Shown in pieces: positions 1-8,454 of a stretch of 64,000 nucleotides of DNA. The stretch spans positions 1-64,000 of the forward strand of contig JAUYQZ010000026.1 in the NCBI GenBank assembly GCA_030695415.1, given 5' to 3'. Every line of letters begins with the position of its first letter. Position 1 is the first letter of the stretch. A program made the translations under genes and the position numbers. The DNA comes from Hylemonella sp. (GTDB lineage: Bacteria; Pseudomonadota; Gammaproteobacteria; Burkholderiales; Burkholderiaceae_C). The notes under the pieces were generated by a model. It worked only from the letters and a program-made list of their open reading frames with translations, made no database searches and was not told the origin of the DNA.

Positions 1-1
1 G

Positions 2-448
<447 letters not shown>

Positions 449-470
449 GCCAGCCGGTCTCAGCCGACAG

Positions 471-500
471 AAAAAGGCGGTGCGATGCACCGCCTTTTTT
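471..500 (+). terminator. Bidirectional rho-independent terminator between gap and topB
   Basis: Perfect 8-bp stem GGCGGTGC/GCACCGCC with a GAT loop, flanked by five A on the left and six T on the right. This geometry can stop transcription of gap (+) and of topB (-), whose stop codon lies 12 bases further on. Confidence 0.9.
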
Positions 501-511
501 CATGCCGGGGC

Positions 512-3478
512 TCAGCTGAGGTGTTTTCCGATCAGGCCCGCGATCTCGAACATCGTCACCTTGTCCTTGCCGAAGACGGGCTTGAGCTTGGCGTCGGCGT
601 TGATGCTGCGCTTGTCCTTCGGGTCTTGCAGGCCCTGGGCCTTGATGTAGTCCCAGAGCTTCTTGACGACCTCGGTGCGCGCCACCGCTGCGCTGCCGAT
701 CACCGCGGCCAGCTCGGCGCTGGGGGTGAGACCGGCAGCTGTTTTGCGCGGCGCCTTGGGGGTCGCGGTTTTGCTGGCAGCCTTCTTGGCGGGTGCTTTC
801 TTGGCAGCGACTTTCTTTGCCGCTGCTTTCTTGGCAGCCGGGCCCGTCGCCTTGGCCACTGCTGCGCCCAAGGACTTGGCCGCTGTCTTGCGCGGCGGAA
901 ACTTGGACGGTGCGAACTCGAAGGCGACCTTGTCGGCCTCGGCACTCCAGGCCAGGAAGGCCTTGAAGGGGCGGCGCGTGCGCATGGAGACGAACTTGTC
1001 CAGCAGATCGGTCTTGCCGGTGGCAAGCAGCTTGCTCATCTGCTCGCGCTCGATGGGCTGCTGCAGGATGATCTGGCCGCTCTTGAAGTCACAGCTCGGC
1101 GTGGGTTGGGCCAATGTGGGCACGGTTTTCTCGCAGACGTAGTTCTTGCCGTGCTCGTAGACCGCGCCACCGCACTTGGGGCAGGCGCCCAGCGATTCCT
1201 TGGCCGAGAAGTCCACCAGCTCGCCGGTTTCCTCGGCCTTGTCGTCGCCGAAGTCGAACTCGAGCTTGTAGTTCTTGCTTTCCTCGTCAAACTTGATGAC
1301 CATCTCGGCCGTGAAGGGCCAACCCGCTTTGGAGCGGAAGCCGTCCAGCGGCCCGATGCGTTTGTCACGTAGGAACTGCTCCACCTCCGCTACCTCGAAG
1401 GTGCGGCCGGCGGGGGTCTTGCCGAAGGAGAAGCCGCATCCCTCGCCATCGCCCTTCTTGCCGGTGCAGGTGTAACGACGGTAGTTTTCCTTCACCACGC
1501 CGCCGCAGTTCGGGCAGGGGGTGACAAGCGTGGCGTAGTCACCGGGCACGGTGTCGCGGTCGTATTCCTTGGCCTTCTTGACGATATGCTCGGTCATGGC
1601 GGCGATCTCGCGCATGAACTCCTCGCGCGAGAGGCGGCCATGTTCCATCTCGGACAGCTTGTACTCCCACTCGCCGGTCAGCTCGGGCCTGGAGAGCTCC
1701 TCGACGCCCAGGCCGCGCAGCAGGGTCATGAGCTGGAAGGCCTTGGCGGTGGGGATCAGTTCGCGGCCTTCGCGCAGCATGTACTTCTCGTTCAGCAGCC
1801 CTTCGATGGTGGCTGCGCGCGTGGCCGGCGTGCCCAGGCCCTTCTCGTGCATGGCCTCGCGCAACTCGTCGTCTTCGATCATCTTGCCCGCGCCCTCCAT
1901 GGCGGAGAGCAGCGTGGCCTCGGAATAACGCGCCGGAGGACGGGTCTTGAGACCCTTGGGCTCGACGCTGTTCGTTTTGACCTTTTCGCCGGCCTGCACC
2001 GGCACCAGGGTCTTGCTGCTGCCCTCGCCCGGTGCCAGCTCGTCTTCGGCTTCCTTGCCGTAGATGGCCAGCCAGCCCGGCTTGACCAGCACCTTGCCTT
2101 CGCTCTTGAAGTTGTGGCCGGCGGCTGTGGTGATGCGGGTGCTCACCTGGTACTCGGCGCTGGGGAAAAAGATCGCCATGAAACGGCGCGCCACCAGGTC
2201 GTACAGTTTCTGTTCGGCGTCCGAGAGGCCGCTGGGCGCCTGCAGCGTGGGGATGATGGCAAAGTGGTCGCTGACCTTCGCGTTGTCGAAGATGCGCTTG
2301 TTGGGCTTGACGTAACCACCCTTGAGCGCTGTGGCGGCGTGCGGCGCCAGATGCTTCATGCCGGAGTCGGCCAGCATGCCGAAGGTCTCCTTGGCCACGG
2401 CGAGGTAGTCCTCGGGCAGGTGGCGCGAATCAGTCCGCGGGTAGGTCAGGGCCTTGTGGCGCTCGTACAGGCTTTGCGCGATGGACAGCGTGGTCTTGGC
2501 CGAGAAGCCGAACTTGCCGTTGGCTTCGCGCTGCAGGCTGGTCAGGTCAAACAGCATGGGCGAGGCCTGGGTGCTGGGCTTGCTTTCCTCGCTGACGGTG
2601 GCGGTTTGGCCGCGCACGGCATCGGCAATGGCCGTGGCCTCTTTCTCGTTCCAGACGCGGTCGGCGCGCTTCTCCACGTCGTCCTCGGTTTTCTTCCACT
2701 TCGGGTCGAACCATTTGCCCGGGTAATCGCCGGCCTGGGCGCCGAAGCTGGCGTGCACCTCCCAGTAGTCTCGGCTGACGAACTTGCGGATCTGTTCCTC
2801 ACGTACGACCACCACAGCGAGCGTCGGGGTTTGTACCCGGCCCACCGTGGTCAGGAAGAAACCGCCGTCGCGCGAGTTGAAGGCGGTCATGGCACGGGTG
2901 CCGTTGATGCCCACCAGCCAGTCAGCCTCGGAGCGGCTGCGCGCCGCATCGGCCAGCGGCAACATCTGCTTGTCGCTGCGCAGCTTGTCGAAGCCGTCGC
3001 GGATGGCCTGGGGCGTCATGCTCTGCAGCCACAGGCGCGAAACCGGCTTACCCAGCGGTTTCGCGCCGCCGGCGTACTGTTCGATCAGCCGGAAGATCAG
3101 CTCGCCCTCGCGGCCTGCGTCGCAGGCGTTGATGATCTGGCCGACGTCCTTGCGCTTGGCCAGCTTGACCACGGCGTTCAGGCGCGTCTTGGTCTTGTCG
3201 ACGGGCTTGAGATCGAAATGCGGGGGAATGACAGGCAGGTGCGCAAAGCTCCACTTGCCGCGCTTGACGTCGTATTGCTCGGGTGCCTGGATCTCGACCA
3301 GGTGGCCCACGGCGCTCGTGACGACATAGTTCTCGCTCTCGAAGTGCTCATCGTGCTTCTCGAACTTGCCGGCGGTGGGCGTGAGCGCGCGCACGATGTC
3401 CTGGGCGACCGAAGGCTTCTCGGCGATAACCAGGGTTTTACCGGAAACGGCGTTTTTGGCGGAAGCTGTGCTTTTCAT
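512..3478 (-). CDS. topB: DNA topoisomerase III with Lys/Ala-rich linker and C-terminal SWIB domain
   Basis: Type IA topoisomerase that relaxes or decatenates DNA through a tyrosyl 5'-phosphate intermediate. In a 988-residue product the Toprim domain starts near residue 14 (E20 in IAEKPS, D120 in DAGREGE), the catalytic tyrosine is Y346 in TYPRTDS, and two zinc-finger-like segments (CPNCGG and CPKCGG with following cysteines) come after the core. Residues about 865-915 are a histone-H1-like Lys/Ala-rich stretch with repeats such as AAKKAPAKKA. The last 72 residues match the SWIB/MDM2 fold (LTPSAELAAV... FGKDKVTMFEIAGLI). The start at 3478 is chosen because it gives MKSTASAKNA directly before the Toprim domain; a longer frame to 3535 only adds low-complexity residues from the alternating-repeat spacer. 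Divergent to the SET-domain gene. Confidence 0.95.
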   Translation of the reverse strand: MKSTASAKNAVSGKTLVIAEKPSVAQDIVRALTPTAGKFEKHDEHFESENYVVTSAVGHLVEIQAPEQYDVKRGKWSFAHLPVIPPHFDLKPVDKTKTRLNAVVKLAKRKDVGQIINACDAGREGELIFRLIEQYAGGAKPLGKPVSRLWLQSMTPQAIRDGFDKLRSDKQMLPLADAARSRSEADWLVGINGTRAMTAFNSRDGGFFLTTVGRVQTPTLAVVVVREEQIRKFVSRDYWEVHASFGAQAGDYPGKWFDPKWKKTEDDVEKRADRVWNEKEATAIADAVRGQTATVSEESKPSTQASPMLFDLTSLQREANGKFGFSAKTTLSIAQSLYERHKALTYPRTDSRHLPEDYLAVAKETFGMLADSGMKHLAPHAATALKGGYVKPNKRIFDNAKVSDHFAIIPTLQAPSGLSDAEQKLYDLVARRFMAIFFPSAEYQVSTRITTAAGHNFKSEGKVLVKPGWLAIYGKEAEDELAPGEGSSKTLVPVQAGEKVKTNSVEPKGLKTRPPARYSEATLLSAMEGAGKMIEDDELREAMHEKGLGTPATRAATIEGLLNEKYMLREGRELIPTAKAFQLMTLLRGLGVEELSRPELTGEWEYKLSEMEHGRLSREEFMREIAAMTEHIVKKAKEYDRDTVPGDYATLVTPCPNCGGVVKENYRRYTCTGKKGDGEGCGFSFGKTPAGRTFEVAEVEQFLRDKRIGPLDGFRSKAGWPFTAEMVIKFDEESKNYKLEFDFGDDKAEETGELVDFSAKESLGACPKCGGAVYEHGKNYVCEKTVPTLAQPTPSCDFKSGQIILQQPIEREQMSKLLATGKTDLLDKFVSMRTRRPFKAFLAWSAEADKVAFEFAPSKFPPRKTAAKSLGAAVAKATGPAAKKAAAKKVAAKKAPAKKAASKTATPKAPRKTAAGLTPSAELAAVIGSAAVARTEVVKKLWDYIKAQGLQDPKDKRSINADAKLKPVFGKDKVTMFEIAGLIGKHLS

Positions 3479-3483
3479 CTGAC

Positions 3484-3489
3484 TACAAT
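3484..3489 (+). promoter_or_regulatory. Candidate -10 box (TACAAT) for the SET-domain gene
   Basis: TACAAT lies 85 bases before the assigned SET start, in the divergent topB/SET spacer. No convincing -35 is visible at 16-18 bases, so this is only a weak prediction. Confidence 0.3.
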
Positions 3490-3498
3490 CCAGTTTCT

Positions 3499-3524
3499 CG
3501 CGCGCATACGCGCACGCACACACG
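3499..3524. other. Alternating pyrimidine-purine tract (Z-DNA-prone)
   Basis: Twenty-six consecutive bases alternate pyrimidine and purine (CG and CA steps with one TA), followed after a short break by more alternating GC to about 3540. It occupies the spacer between divergent topB and the SET gene. Such tracts can flip to Z-form under negative supercoiling; any regulatory use is inference. Confidence 0.6.
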
Positions 3525-3574
3525 GGCGCGCCCACGCGCGCCCATACGAGTTCACCTTACCAAATTTTTCAGCA

Positions 3575-4108
3575 GTGTCCAAGAATCCCGTTTCCGACCC
3601 CGGCCGCCGTATCCAGACCCGACGCTCCGGCGTGCATGGCAAGGGGGTCTTCGCCGTCCAGGACATCCCCAAGGGCGAAACGCTGATTGAGTACGTGGGC
3701 GAGGTCATCAGCTGGAAGGAGGCCCTGCGCCGCCACCCCCACGACCCCAAGGATCCGAACCACACCTTCTATTTCCACGTCGATGAAAAGCATGTGATCG
3801 ACGCCAAGGTGGGTGGCAACTCCTCGCGCTGGATCAACCATTCCTGCGAACCCAACTGCGAGGCTGACGAGGAAGCGGGCCGCGTCTTCATCAAGTCGCT
3901 GCGCAAGATCAAGTCCGGTGAAGAGCTCAACTACGACTACGGCCTCATCATCGACGAGCCCTACACCAAGAAGCTCAAGGCGGAGTACCCCTGCTGGTGC
4001 GGCAGCAAGCTCTGCCGCGGCACGCTGTTGGCGCCGAAGGACGACGACAAGCCCAAGAAGGACAAGAAGTCCAAGAAGAAGAACAAGTCCAAGAGCGACA
4101 AGCGCTGA
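3575..4108 (+). CDS. SET-domain protein lysine methyltransferase
   Basis: Predicted S-adenosylmethionine-dependent protein-lysine N-methyltransferase, 177 residues. The whole SET core is visible: GVHGKGVFA at 19-27, YVGEVI at 40-45, the NHSCEPN motif at 88-94, ELNYDY at 117-122, and a post-SET cysteine cluster CWCGSKLCRGT at 140-150 (C140, C142, C147). The tail from about 155 is almost all Lys, Asp and Ser and may bind nucleic acid. A GTG at 3575 is used because it is the only start-like codon shortly before the domain and gives VSKNPV; the frame stays open far upstream but that part is antisense to topB. Divergent from topB and 11 bases before birA. The substrate is unknown. Confidence 0.85.
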   Translation: MSKNPVSDPGRRIQTRRSGVHGKGVFAVQDIPKGETLIEYVGEVISWKEALRRHPHDPKDPNHTFYFHVDEKHVIDAKVGGNSSRWINHSCEPNCEADEEAGRVFIKSLRKIKSGEELNYDYGLIIDEPYTKKLKAEYPCWCGSKLCRGTLLAPKDDDKPKKDKKSKKKNKSKSDKR

Positions 4109-4119
4109 AGGATATCCCC

Positions 4120-4878
4120 ATGTTGCGCTGGCCGGCCGAAGCGATTTGGGAAGCGGTAGCGCCTACCTTGCCGGGGTTTACGGTCGAGGTGCTGCCGCAG
4201 GTGGACTCCACCAACACCGAGCTGATGCGACGTGCCCGTGCCGGCTGGCTGGAGCCCGTGCTGCTGGTAGCCGAAGCGCAGACCGCCGGCCGCGGTCGCC
4301 TGGGGCGGCTCTGGAGCAGCGGCGCACAGCCCGGCGACGTGCTGACCTTTTCTCTGGGCCTGCCCCTGAAAATGGCCGACTGGTCCGGCTTGTCGCTGGC
4401 CGTGGGCCTGAGCGTGGTGCAGAGCCTCCATCCCGACCTGCGCCTCAAGTGGCCCAACGATGTCTGGCTGGCCGACCGCAAGCTGGCCGGCATCCTGATC
4501 GAAACCACCCAGGTCGACGAGCTGCGATACGCGGTGATCGGCGTGGGCATCAACATCACGCCACAGGAGGTCGCCGGGCTGGCCACGGCGCCGGCGTGGC
4601 TGCAGGAGCTGGATCCGGGCGCGACAGCGCCGCTGGCCTTGGAGCGCGTCGCGGCGGCACTGGCAGGGGACGTGAAGCGCTTCGAGCTTCAGGGTTGGGG
4701 GCCTTTCCAGCCAGCCTACGCAGCACGCGATGCCCTGGCGGGGCGCGAGGTGACTTTGAGCGACGGGACCCGTGGGCAGGCCCGGGGCGTGGACGGTCGC
4801 GGCGCGCTGCTGGTGCATACTTCCGGCGGCTTGAAGAAAATCTCCAGCGCTGAAGTCAGCGTCCGCCCATCGAACTGA
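4120..4878 (+). CDS. birA: Biotin--[acetyl-CoA-carboxylase] ligase, catalytic form without HTH
   Basis: Activates biotin to biotinyl-5'-AMP and transfers it to a lysine of the biotin carboxyl carrier protein. The 252-residue protein starts directly with the catalytic domain: DSTN at 29-32, the biotinyl-AMP loop GRGRLGR at 58-64, KWPNDVWL, and KLAGILIE, followed by the small C-terminal domain. It lacks the N-terminal winged helix of the E. coli bifunctional repressor, so it should be enzyme only. The ATG at 4120 has a GAAGGA ribosome site that overlaps the end of the SET gene, implying co-transcription. A SPOR protein follows 15 bases later. Confidence 0.95.
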   Translation: MLRWPAEAIWEAVAPTLPGFTVEVLPQVDSTNTELMRRARAGWLEPVLLVAEAQTAGRGRLGRLWSSGAQPGDVLTFSLGLPLKMADWSGLSLAVGLSVVQSLHPDLRLKWPNDVWLADRKLAGILIETTQVDELRYAVIGVGINITPQEVAGLATAPAWLQELDPGATAPLALERVAAALAGDVKRFELQGWGPFQPAYAARDALAGREVTLSDGTRGQARGVDGRGALLVHTSGGLKKISSAEVSVRPSN

Positions 4879-4893
4879 AGACCATCTCTCACC

Positions 4894-5553
4894 ATGCTTC
4901 GCCTGTTCGTCCTGCTGCTGGTCCTTTTGAATGCGGCTTATTTTTCCTGGTCCCACGGCATGCTGCGAGCCTATGGCTGGGCACCGGCCGATACGAGTGA
5001 GCCACAACGCCTGCAGCAGCAGATTCGTCCCGAGGCCATCCGCATCCTGCCCACGGACGAGGGGCGCCGCGCCGAGCAGGTCGCGTTGACGCCGCCCAAG
5101 CCGCCGGAGTGCCTGCAGGCCGGCCTTTTTGACGAGGCCCAGACCGAAGTTGTGCGCAAGGCCCTGGAAGCGTCCTTGCCTGCCGGCGCCTGGTTGCTGG
5201 AGCCGGTCGTGGAGCCCGCGCGCTGGATCGTCTACATGGGCAAGTTCCCCAACGTGGCCGCGCTGGACAAGAAACGCGCGGAACTGGAGAAGATGAAGCT
5301 CAAACTGCAGCCCCTGGACAATCCTGAGCTGCAACTCGGTCTCGCTCTCGGGCGTTTTGAGACCCAGTCGCAGGCCCAGACCGAGCTCAACGCACTGCAG
5401 CGCCGCGGCGTGCGGACGGCGCGTGTGGTTCAGGAACGGCCGGAGATCCGGCAAAGCCAGCTGCGTATTCCAGTGGCCGACGAGGCCTTGCGCCCCAAGC
5501 TGGAAGAGATCAAGTCCGCGCTGGGCGAGAAGACGCTGCGCAGCTGCCGGTGA
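4894..5553 (+). CDS. SPOR-domain membrane-anchored protein
   Basis: 219 residues with one N-terminal membrane segment (MLRLFVLLLVLLNAAYFSW) and then a periplasmic region. Residues about 108-182 (WIVYMGKF..., LALGRFET..., TARVV) have the repeated beta-alpha-beta pattern of the SPOR family, which binds denuded peptidoglycan at division septa. The predicted topology is N-in, C-out. It directly follows birA and probably shares its transcript. The exact role is not known; an envelope or cell-division accessory function is inferred from SPOR. Confidence 0.75.
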   Translation: MLRLFVLLLVLLNAAYFSWSHGMLRAYGWAPADTSEPQRLQQQIRPEAIRILPTDEGRRAEQVALTPPKPPECLQAGLFDEAQTEVVRKALEASLPAGAWLLEPVVEPARWIVYMGKFPNVAALDKKRAELEKMKLKLQPLDNPELQLGLALGRFETQSQAQTELNALQRRGVRTARVVQERPEIRQSQLRIPVADEALRPKLEEIKSALGEKTLRSCR

Positions 5554-5587
5554 CTCGACAGGCCTGGCGCTCCGTGCCCCGGGCTGC

Positions 5588-7027
5588 TTATTCTGAGCTG
5601 AGATCGAAGCGCACCGTGAAACGGGCGCCGGGGGGTTTCTGGCCGGGGCGTGTGTCTTCGACGCCAATGAGGGCGCGATGCTGGCGGGCGATTTCCTGTG
5701 CAATGGGTAGACCCAGGCCCGAGCCATCCACGTCATTGCCAAGGGCCCGGTAAAAGGGCTGGAACACCAGCTCGCGTTCAGCCGGCGCGATGCCCGGCCC
5801 CGAATCCTCCACCTGCAGCACGATGATCTTGCCGAAGGGGTCGGCCAGCACACGTGCGGTGATCACCCCCGGTTTGTCGATGCTGGACGGCGTGTAATTG
5901 ATGGCGTTGTCCAACAGGTTGCGCACCAGCTCCTTGAGCAGCGTCGAATTGCCGTCGAGCATGACGCCGGGCATGCCTGGTTGGGCGCCTTCGTAGCCCA
6001 GGTCGATGTGCTTGTCCATGGCGCGCGGGACCGAGTCCTGCACGACTTCCATGGTGATGCGGGCCATATCGCAGGGCTGGCGGCTCATCGCCGTGGTGCC
6101 CGCCTCGGCGCGAGCGAGCGCCAGCAACTGATTGACCGTATGGGTGGCGCGGATGCTGGCGCGGCCGATCAGTCGCAAGGACTGCTTGAGCTCCTCGGTG
6201 CTGGTGCCTTCGCGTTGGGCCAGGTCGGCCTGCATGCGCAGGCCGGCCAGCGGTGTCTTGAGCTGGTGTGCGGCATCGGCCAGGAAGCGCTTCTGCGTGC
6301 CAATCGAATCTTTCAGGCGCAGCAGCAGATCATTGACCGAAGACACCAGCGGGGCGACTTCCAGTGGAACGGCCTGCGCGTCCAGGGGGCTGAGGTCGTC
6401 GGGGCGACGGGCGCGGATGCGCTCCTCCAGGCGACGCAGGGGTTTGATGGCCTGCACCAGCGCCAGCCAGACCAGCAGCACGGCCAGCGGCAGGGTCACG
6501 AACTGAGGCAGCATCACGCCCTTGATGATCTCGGCGGCCAGCACCGATCGCTTGTCCAGGGTTTCGGCGACCTGGATCAACACGGCCTTCGCGGCTTGCT
6601 CACGCACTGGAACCCATGTGTAGGCGACACGGATGTCCTGGCCTTGAAACGAGTCATCCCGCAGGCGCACCACGCCGGTTGCCTGGGCCTCGTCATCGGG
6701 TGGAAGAGGGAAGTCGCGCTCGCCACTCAGGTAGACCCCGTCCGCGCCCAGGACCTGGTAGTAGACCGTGTCGATGTCATCGGCGCGCAGCAACTCGCGC
6801 GCCGGCAGGGGCAGGTTGAACTGAATGTGCTGCTGGTTGACCATGACCAGTTGGGCCAGGGCGTTGACGTTGTACTCCAGCGTGCGATCGAACGGTTTGC
6901 CGGCAATGCCCTGCGCCACCAGCCAGGTCAGCACCAGGCTGATCGGCCACAGCAACAGCAGCGGCGTGAGCATCCAGTCGAGGATCTCACCGAAGAGCGA
7001 GCGCTGCTCGCGCTGGAAGAGTTTCAT
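5588..7027 (-). CDS. TctE-like sensor histidine kinase
   Basis: 479-residue inner-membrane histidine kinase. Membrane segments lie at about 18-38 and 173-195, enclosing a periplasmic sensor of the 2CSK_N type known from TctE-like kinases. A short HAMP-like linker precedes the HisKA domain with phosphoacceptor H254 in DAAHQLKTPL. The ATPase domain shows the N box NLLDNAINY, DSGPGIA and GSGLGLPIA. The response-regulator gene ends 78 bases upstream on the same strand, so the two form a pair. TctE relatives often sense tricarboxylates, but no transporter gene lies next to this pair, so the ligand is unknown. Confidence 0.93.
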   Translation of the reverse strand: MKLFQREQRSLFGEILDWMLTPLLLLWPISLVLTWLVAQGIAGKPFDRTLEYNVNALAQLVMVNQQHIQFNLPLPARELLRADDIDTVYYQVLGADGVYLSGERDFPLPPDDEAQATGVVRLRDDSFQGQDIRVAYTWVPVREQAAKAVLIQVAETLDKRSVLAAEIIKGVMLPQFVTLPLAVLLVWLALVQAIKPLRRLEERIRARRPDDLSPLDAQAVPLEVAPLVSSVNDLLLRLKDSIGTQKRFLADAAHQLKTPLAGLRMQADLAQREGTSTEELKQSLRLIGRASIRATHTVNQLLALARAEAGTTAMSRQPCDMARITMEVVQDSVPRAMDKHIDLGYEGAQPGMPGVMLDGNSTLLKELVRNLLDNAINYTPSSIDKPGVITARVLADPFGKIIVLQVEDSGPGIAPAERELVFQPFYRALGNDVDGSGLGLPIAQEIARQHRALIGVEDTRPGQKPPGARFTVRFDLSSE

Positions 7028-7105
7028 GGAAGACGTCGGCCTTGCGTGTTTGGCGTTGAGCGTGGATGAGACGGAGGCGCGCGCTCAAGACCGAACGCCT
7101 GAGGC

Positions 7106-7780
7106 TCAATCCTGGATTTTTTCGAGGCAATAGCCCAGGCCGCGCACAGTGGCAATGCGGATGGGGCCTTTCTCGATCTTCTTGCGCAGGCGGTGGATAT
7201 AGACCTCGATGGCGTTGTTGCTCACCTCTTCGCCCCATTCGCACAGGCGCTCGACCAGCTGGTCTTTGCTGACCAGGCGACCGGTGCGCTGCAACAGCAC
7301 CTCCAGAAGACCCAGTTCGCGCGCCGAGAGCTCGACCATCTTGCCGTCGATGGCGGCCACGCGCCCCGCCTGGTCGTAGACCAGGGGGCCGTGCTTGATG
7401 TGGTTGCTGGTGCCCCCCATGCCGCGGCGCACCAGCGCGCGTACGCGGGCCTCAAGCTCCTGCAGCGAGAAGGGCTTGGCCATGTAGTCGTCGGCGCCGT
7501 AGTCCAGGCCCTTGACGCGTTCTTCCACGCTGTCGGCCGCCGTGAGGATGAGAACGGGCAGGCTGGAGCCGCGAGAGCGCAGCTTCTTCAGCACCTCCAG
7601 CCCGTGCAGCTTGGGCAGGCCGAGGTCCAGGATCAACAGGTCGAACTCGTTGTTCGTCATGAGCGCCGCATCGGCCTCGGAGCCGCTGGCCACGTGGTTC
7701 ACGGCCGCACCTGAGCTGCGCAGGGTCCGCAGCAGGCCATCGGCCAGCACCTGGTCATCTTCGGCGATCAGTATCCGCAT
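7106..7780 (-). CDS. OmpR-family response regulator (TctD-like)
   Basis: 224 residues. The receiver domain has acidic residues E7, D8 and D9, the phospho-acceptor D52 in LILDLGLP, and a conserved Lys in AKPFS. The C-terminal winged helix includes ELSARELGLLEVLL and NAIEVYIHRLRKKI, typical of OmpR/PhoB DNA-binding domains. It is the partner of the kinase encoded just downstream on the same strand. A MarR gene lies 58 bases upstream in the same orientation. Targets cannot be read from the sequence. Confidence 0.95.
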   Translation of the reverse strand: MRILIAEDDQVLADGLLRTLRSSGAAVNHVASGSEADAALMTNNEFDLLILDLGLPKLHGLEVLKKLRSRGSSLPVLILTAADSVEERVKGLDYGADDYMAKPFSLQELEARVRALVRRGMGGTSNHIKHGPLVYDQAGRVAAIDGKMVELSARELGLLEVLLQRTGRLVSKDQLVERLCEWGEEVSNNAIEVYIHRLRKKIEKGPIRIATVRGLGYCLEKIQD

Positions 7781-7838
7781 GCATGTCTCCTCAGAGCTGC
7801 CGGCTGTGAACCGCCGGCTTGCTTGTCATGAAACCATT

Positions 7839-8342
7839 CTAGGCGCTGGCATAGGCCTCAAGCCCAAGGGCAATCACGGTGGCCACCTCGGGGCTCACGG
7901 CCAGTCTGAGTTCGGCTTCGGCCTGGATCACGGCCCGCTGGAAGCCGCCCAACCACGCGAGGCCGGCGGGCGTGAAACGCACCAGCTTGGCGCGGCCATC
8001 ACGCCCATCGGCTTCACGCGTGACCAGGCCCCACGCCTCGCACTGGTCGACCAGCTTGCCCATCGCCTGTTTGCTCATGCCCGCCGATTCGGCGAGTTCC
8101 TGGAGGCGCGAGCCTTGCAGGCCGAGATGGCGTGTGATGTGGATGTGGGCCGCACTGACTTGGCCGCGCGCGGCCAGATTGGACAGCGCCAGGGGGATGT
8201 CGACGTCGTGCGCCATCAGGTGCAGTACGCGCTGGTCGAAGCGGCGCATGGCGTGGCCCAGCAGGCGCCCCAGATGCGTCTGGCGCCAGCCGTCATCGTT
8301 TGGAAAAGTGGAAGTATTCGTCACGGGAAAATAGTAATCCAA
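7839..8342 (-). CDS. MarR-family transcriptional regulator
   Basis: Up to 167 residues. The region HITRHLGLQGSRLQELAESAGMSKQAMGKLVDQCEAWGLV has the winged-helix pattern of MarR proteins (recognition helix SKQAMGKLVD), followed by a wing (READGRDGRAKLV) and a C-terminal dimer helix. The start is uncertain: the frame begins with TTG at 8342, and GTG at 8324 is an alternative; neither has a strong ribosome site. It is divergent from recA with about 112 bases between them and lies upstream of the OmpR-type regulator. The ligand and operator are unknown. Confidence 0.85.
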   Translation of the reverse strand: MDYYFPVTNTSTFPNDDGWRQTHLGRLLGHAMRRFDQRVLHLMAHDVDIPLALSNLAARGQVSAAHIHITRHLGLQGSRLQELAESAGMSKQAMGKLVDQCEAWGLVTREADGRDGRAKLVRFTPAGLAWLGGFQRAVIQAEAELRLAVSPEVATVIALGLEAYASA

Positions 8343-8387
8343 AATGACTAATTTATGGCTTTACTCGGGAGTACGAGGCGGATAAAT

Positions 8388-8407
8388 TACTGGTCAAGCA
8401 TCCAGCC
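8388..8407. promoter_or_regulatory. Candidate LexA (SOS) box upstream of recA
   Basis: The palindrome TACTGG-N8-CCAGCC contains CTG-N10-CAG, the core of proteobacterial LexA operators, although it has CTGG/CCAG where CTGT/ACAG is canonical. It sits about 48 bases before the recA start in the MarR/recA spacer, where an SOS operator is expected. Assigned by pattern only. Confidence 0.4.
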
Positions 8408-8454
8408 TGTGATTAAAAACACTGGAAAACAGTCAACCCCCTCAAGGAGTCATC

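Noticed and set aside
485..1372. Open plus-strand frame of nearly 300 codons opposite topB
   Set aside because: It is a shadow of the GC-rich topB coding strand, with low-complexity translation and no family likeness.
1586..3574. Upstream extension of the SET-gene frame
   Set aside because: The frame is open but antisense to topB; the SET domain begins only after the spacer, so a start at 3575 is more plausible.
3961..5853. 630-codon minus-strand frame opposite birA and the SPOR gene
   Set aside because: Translation is low-complexity and overlaps three well-supported genes.
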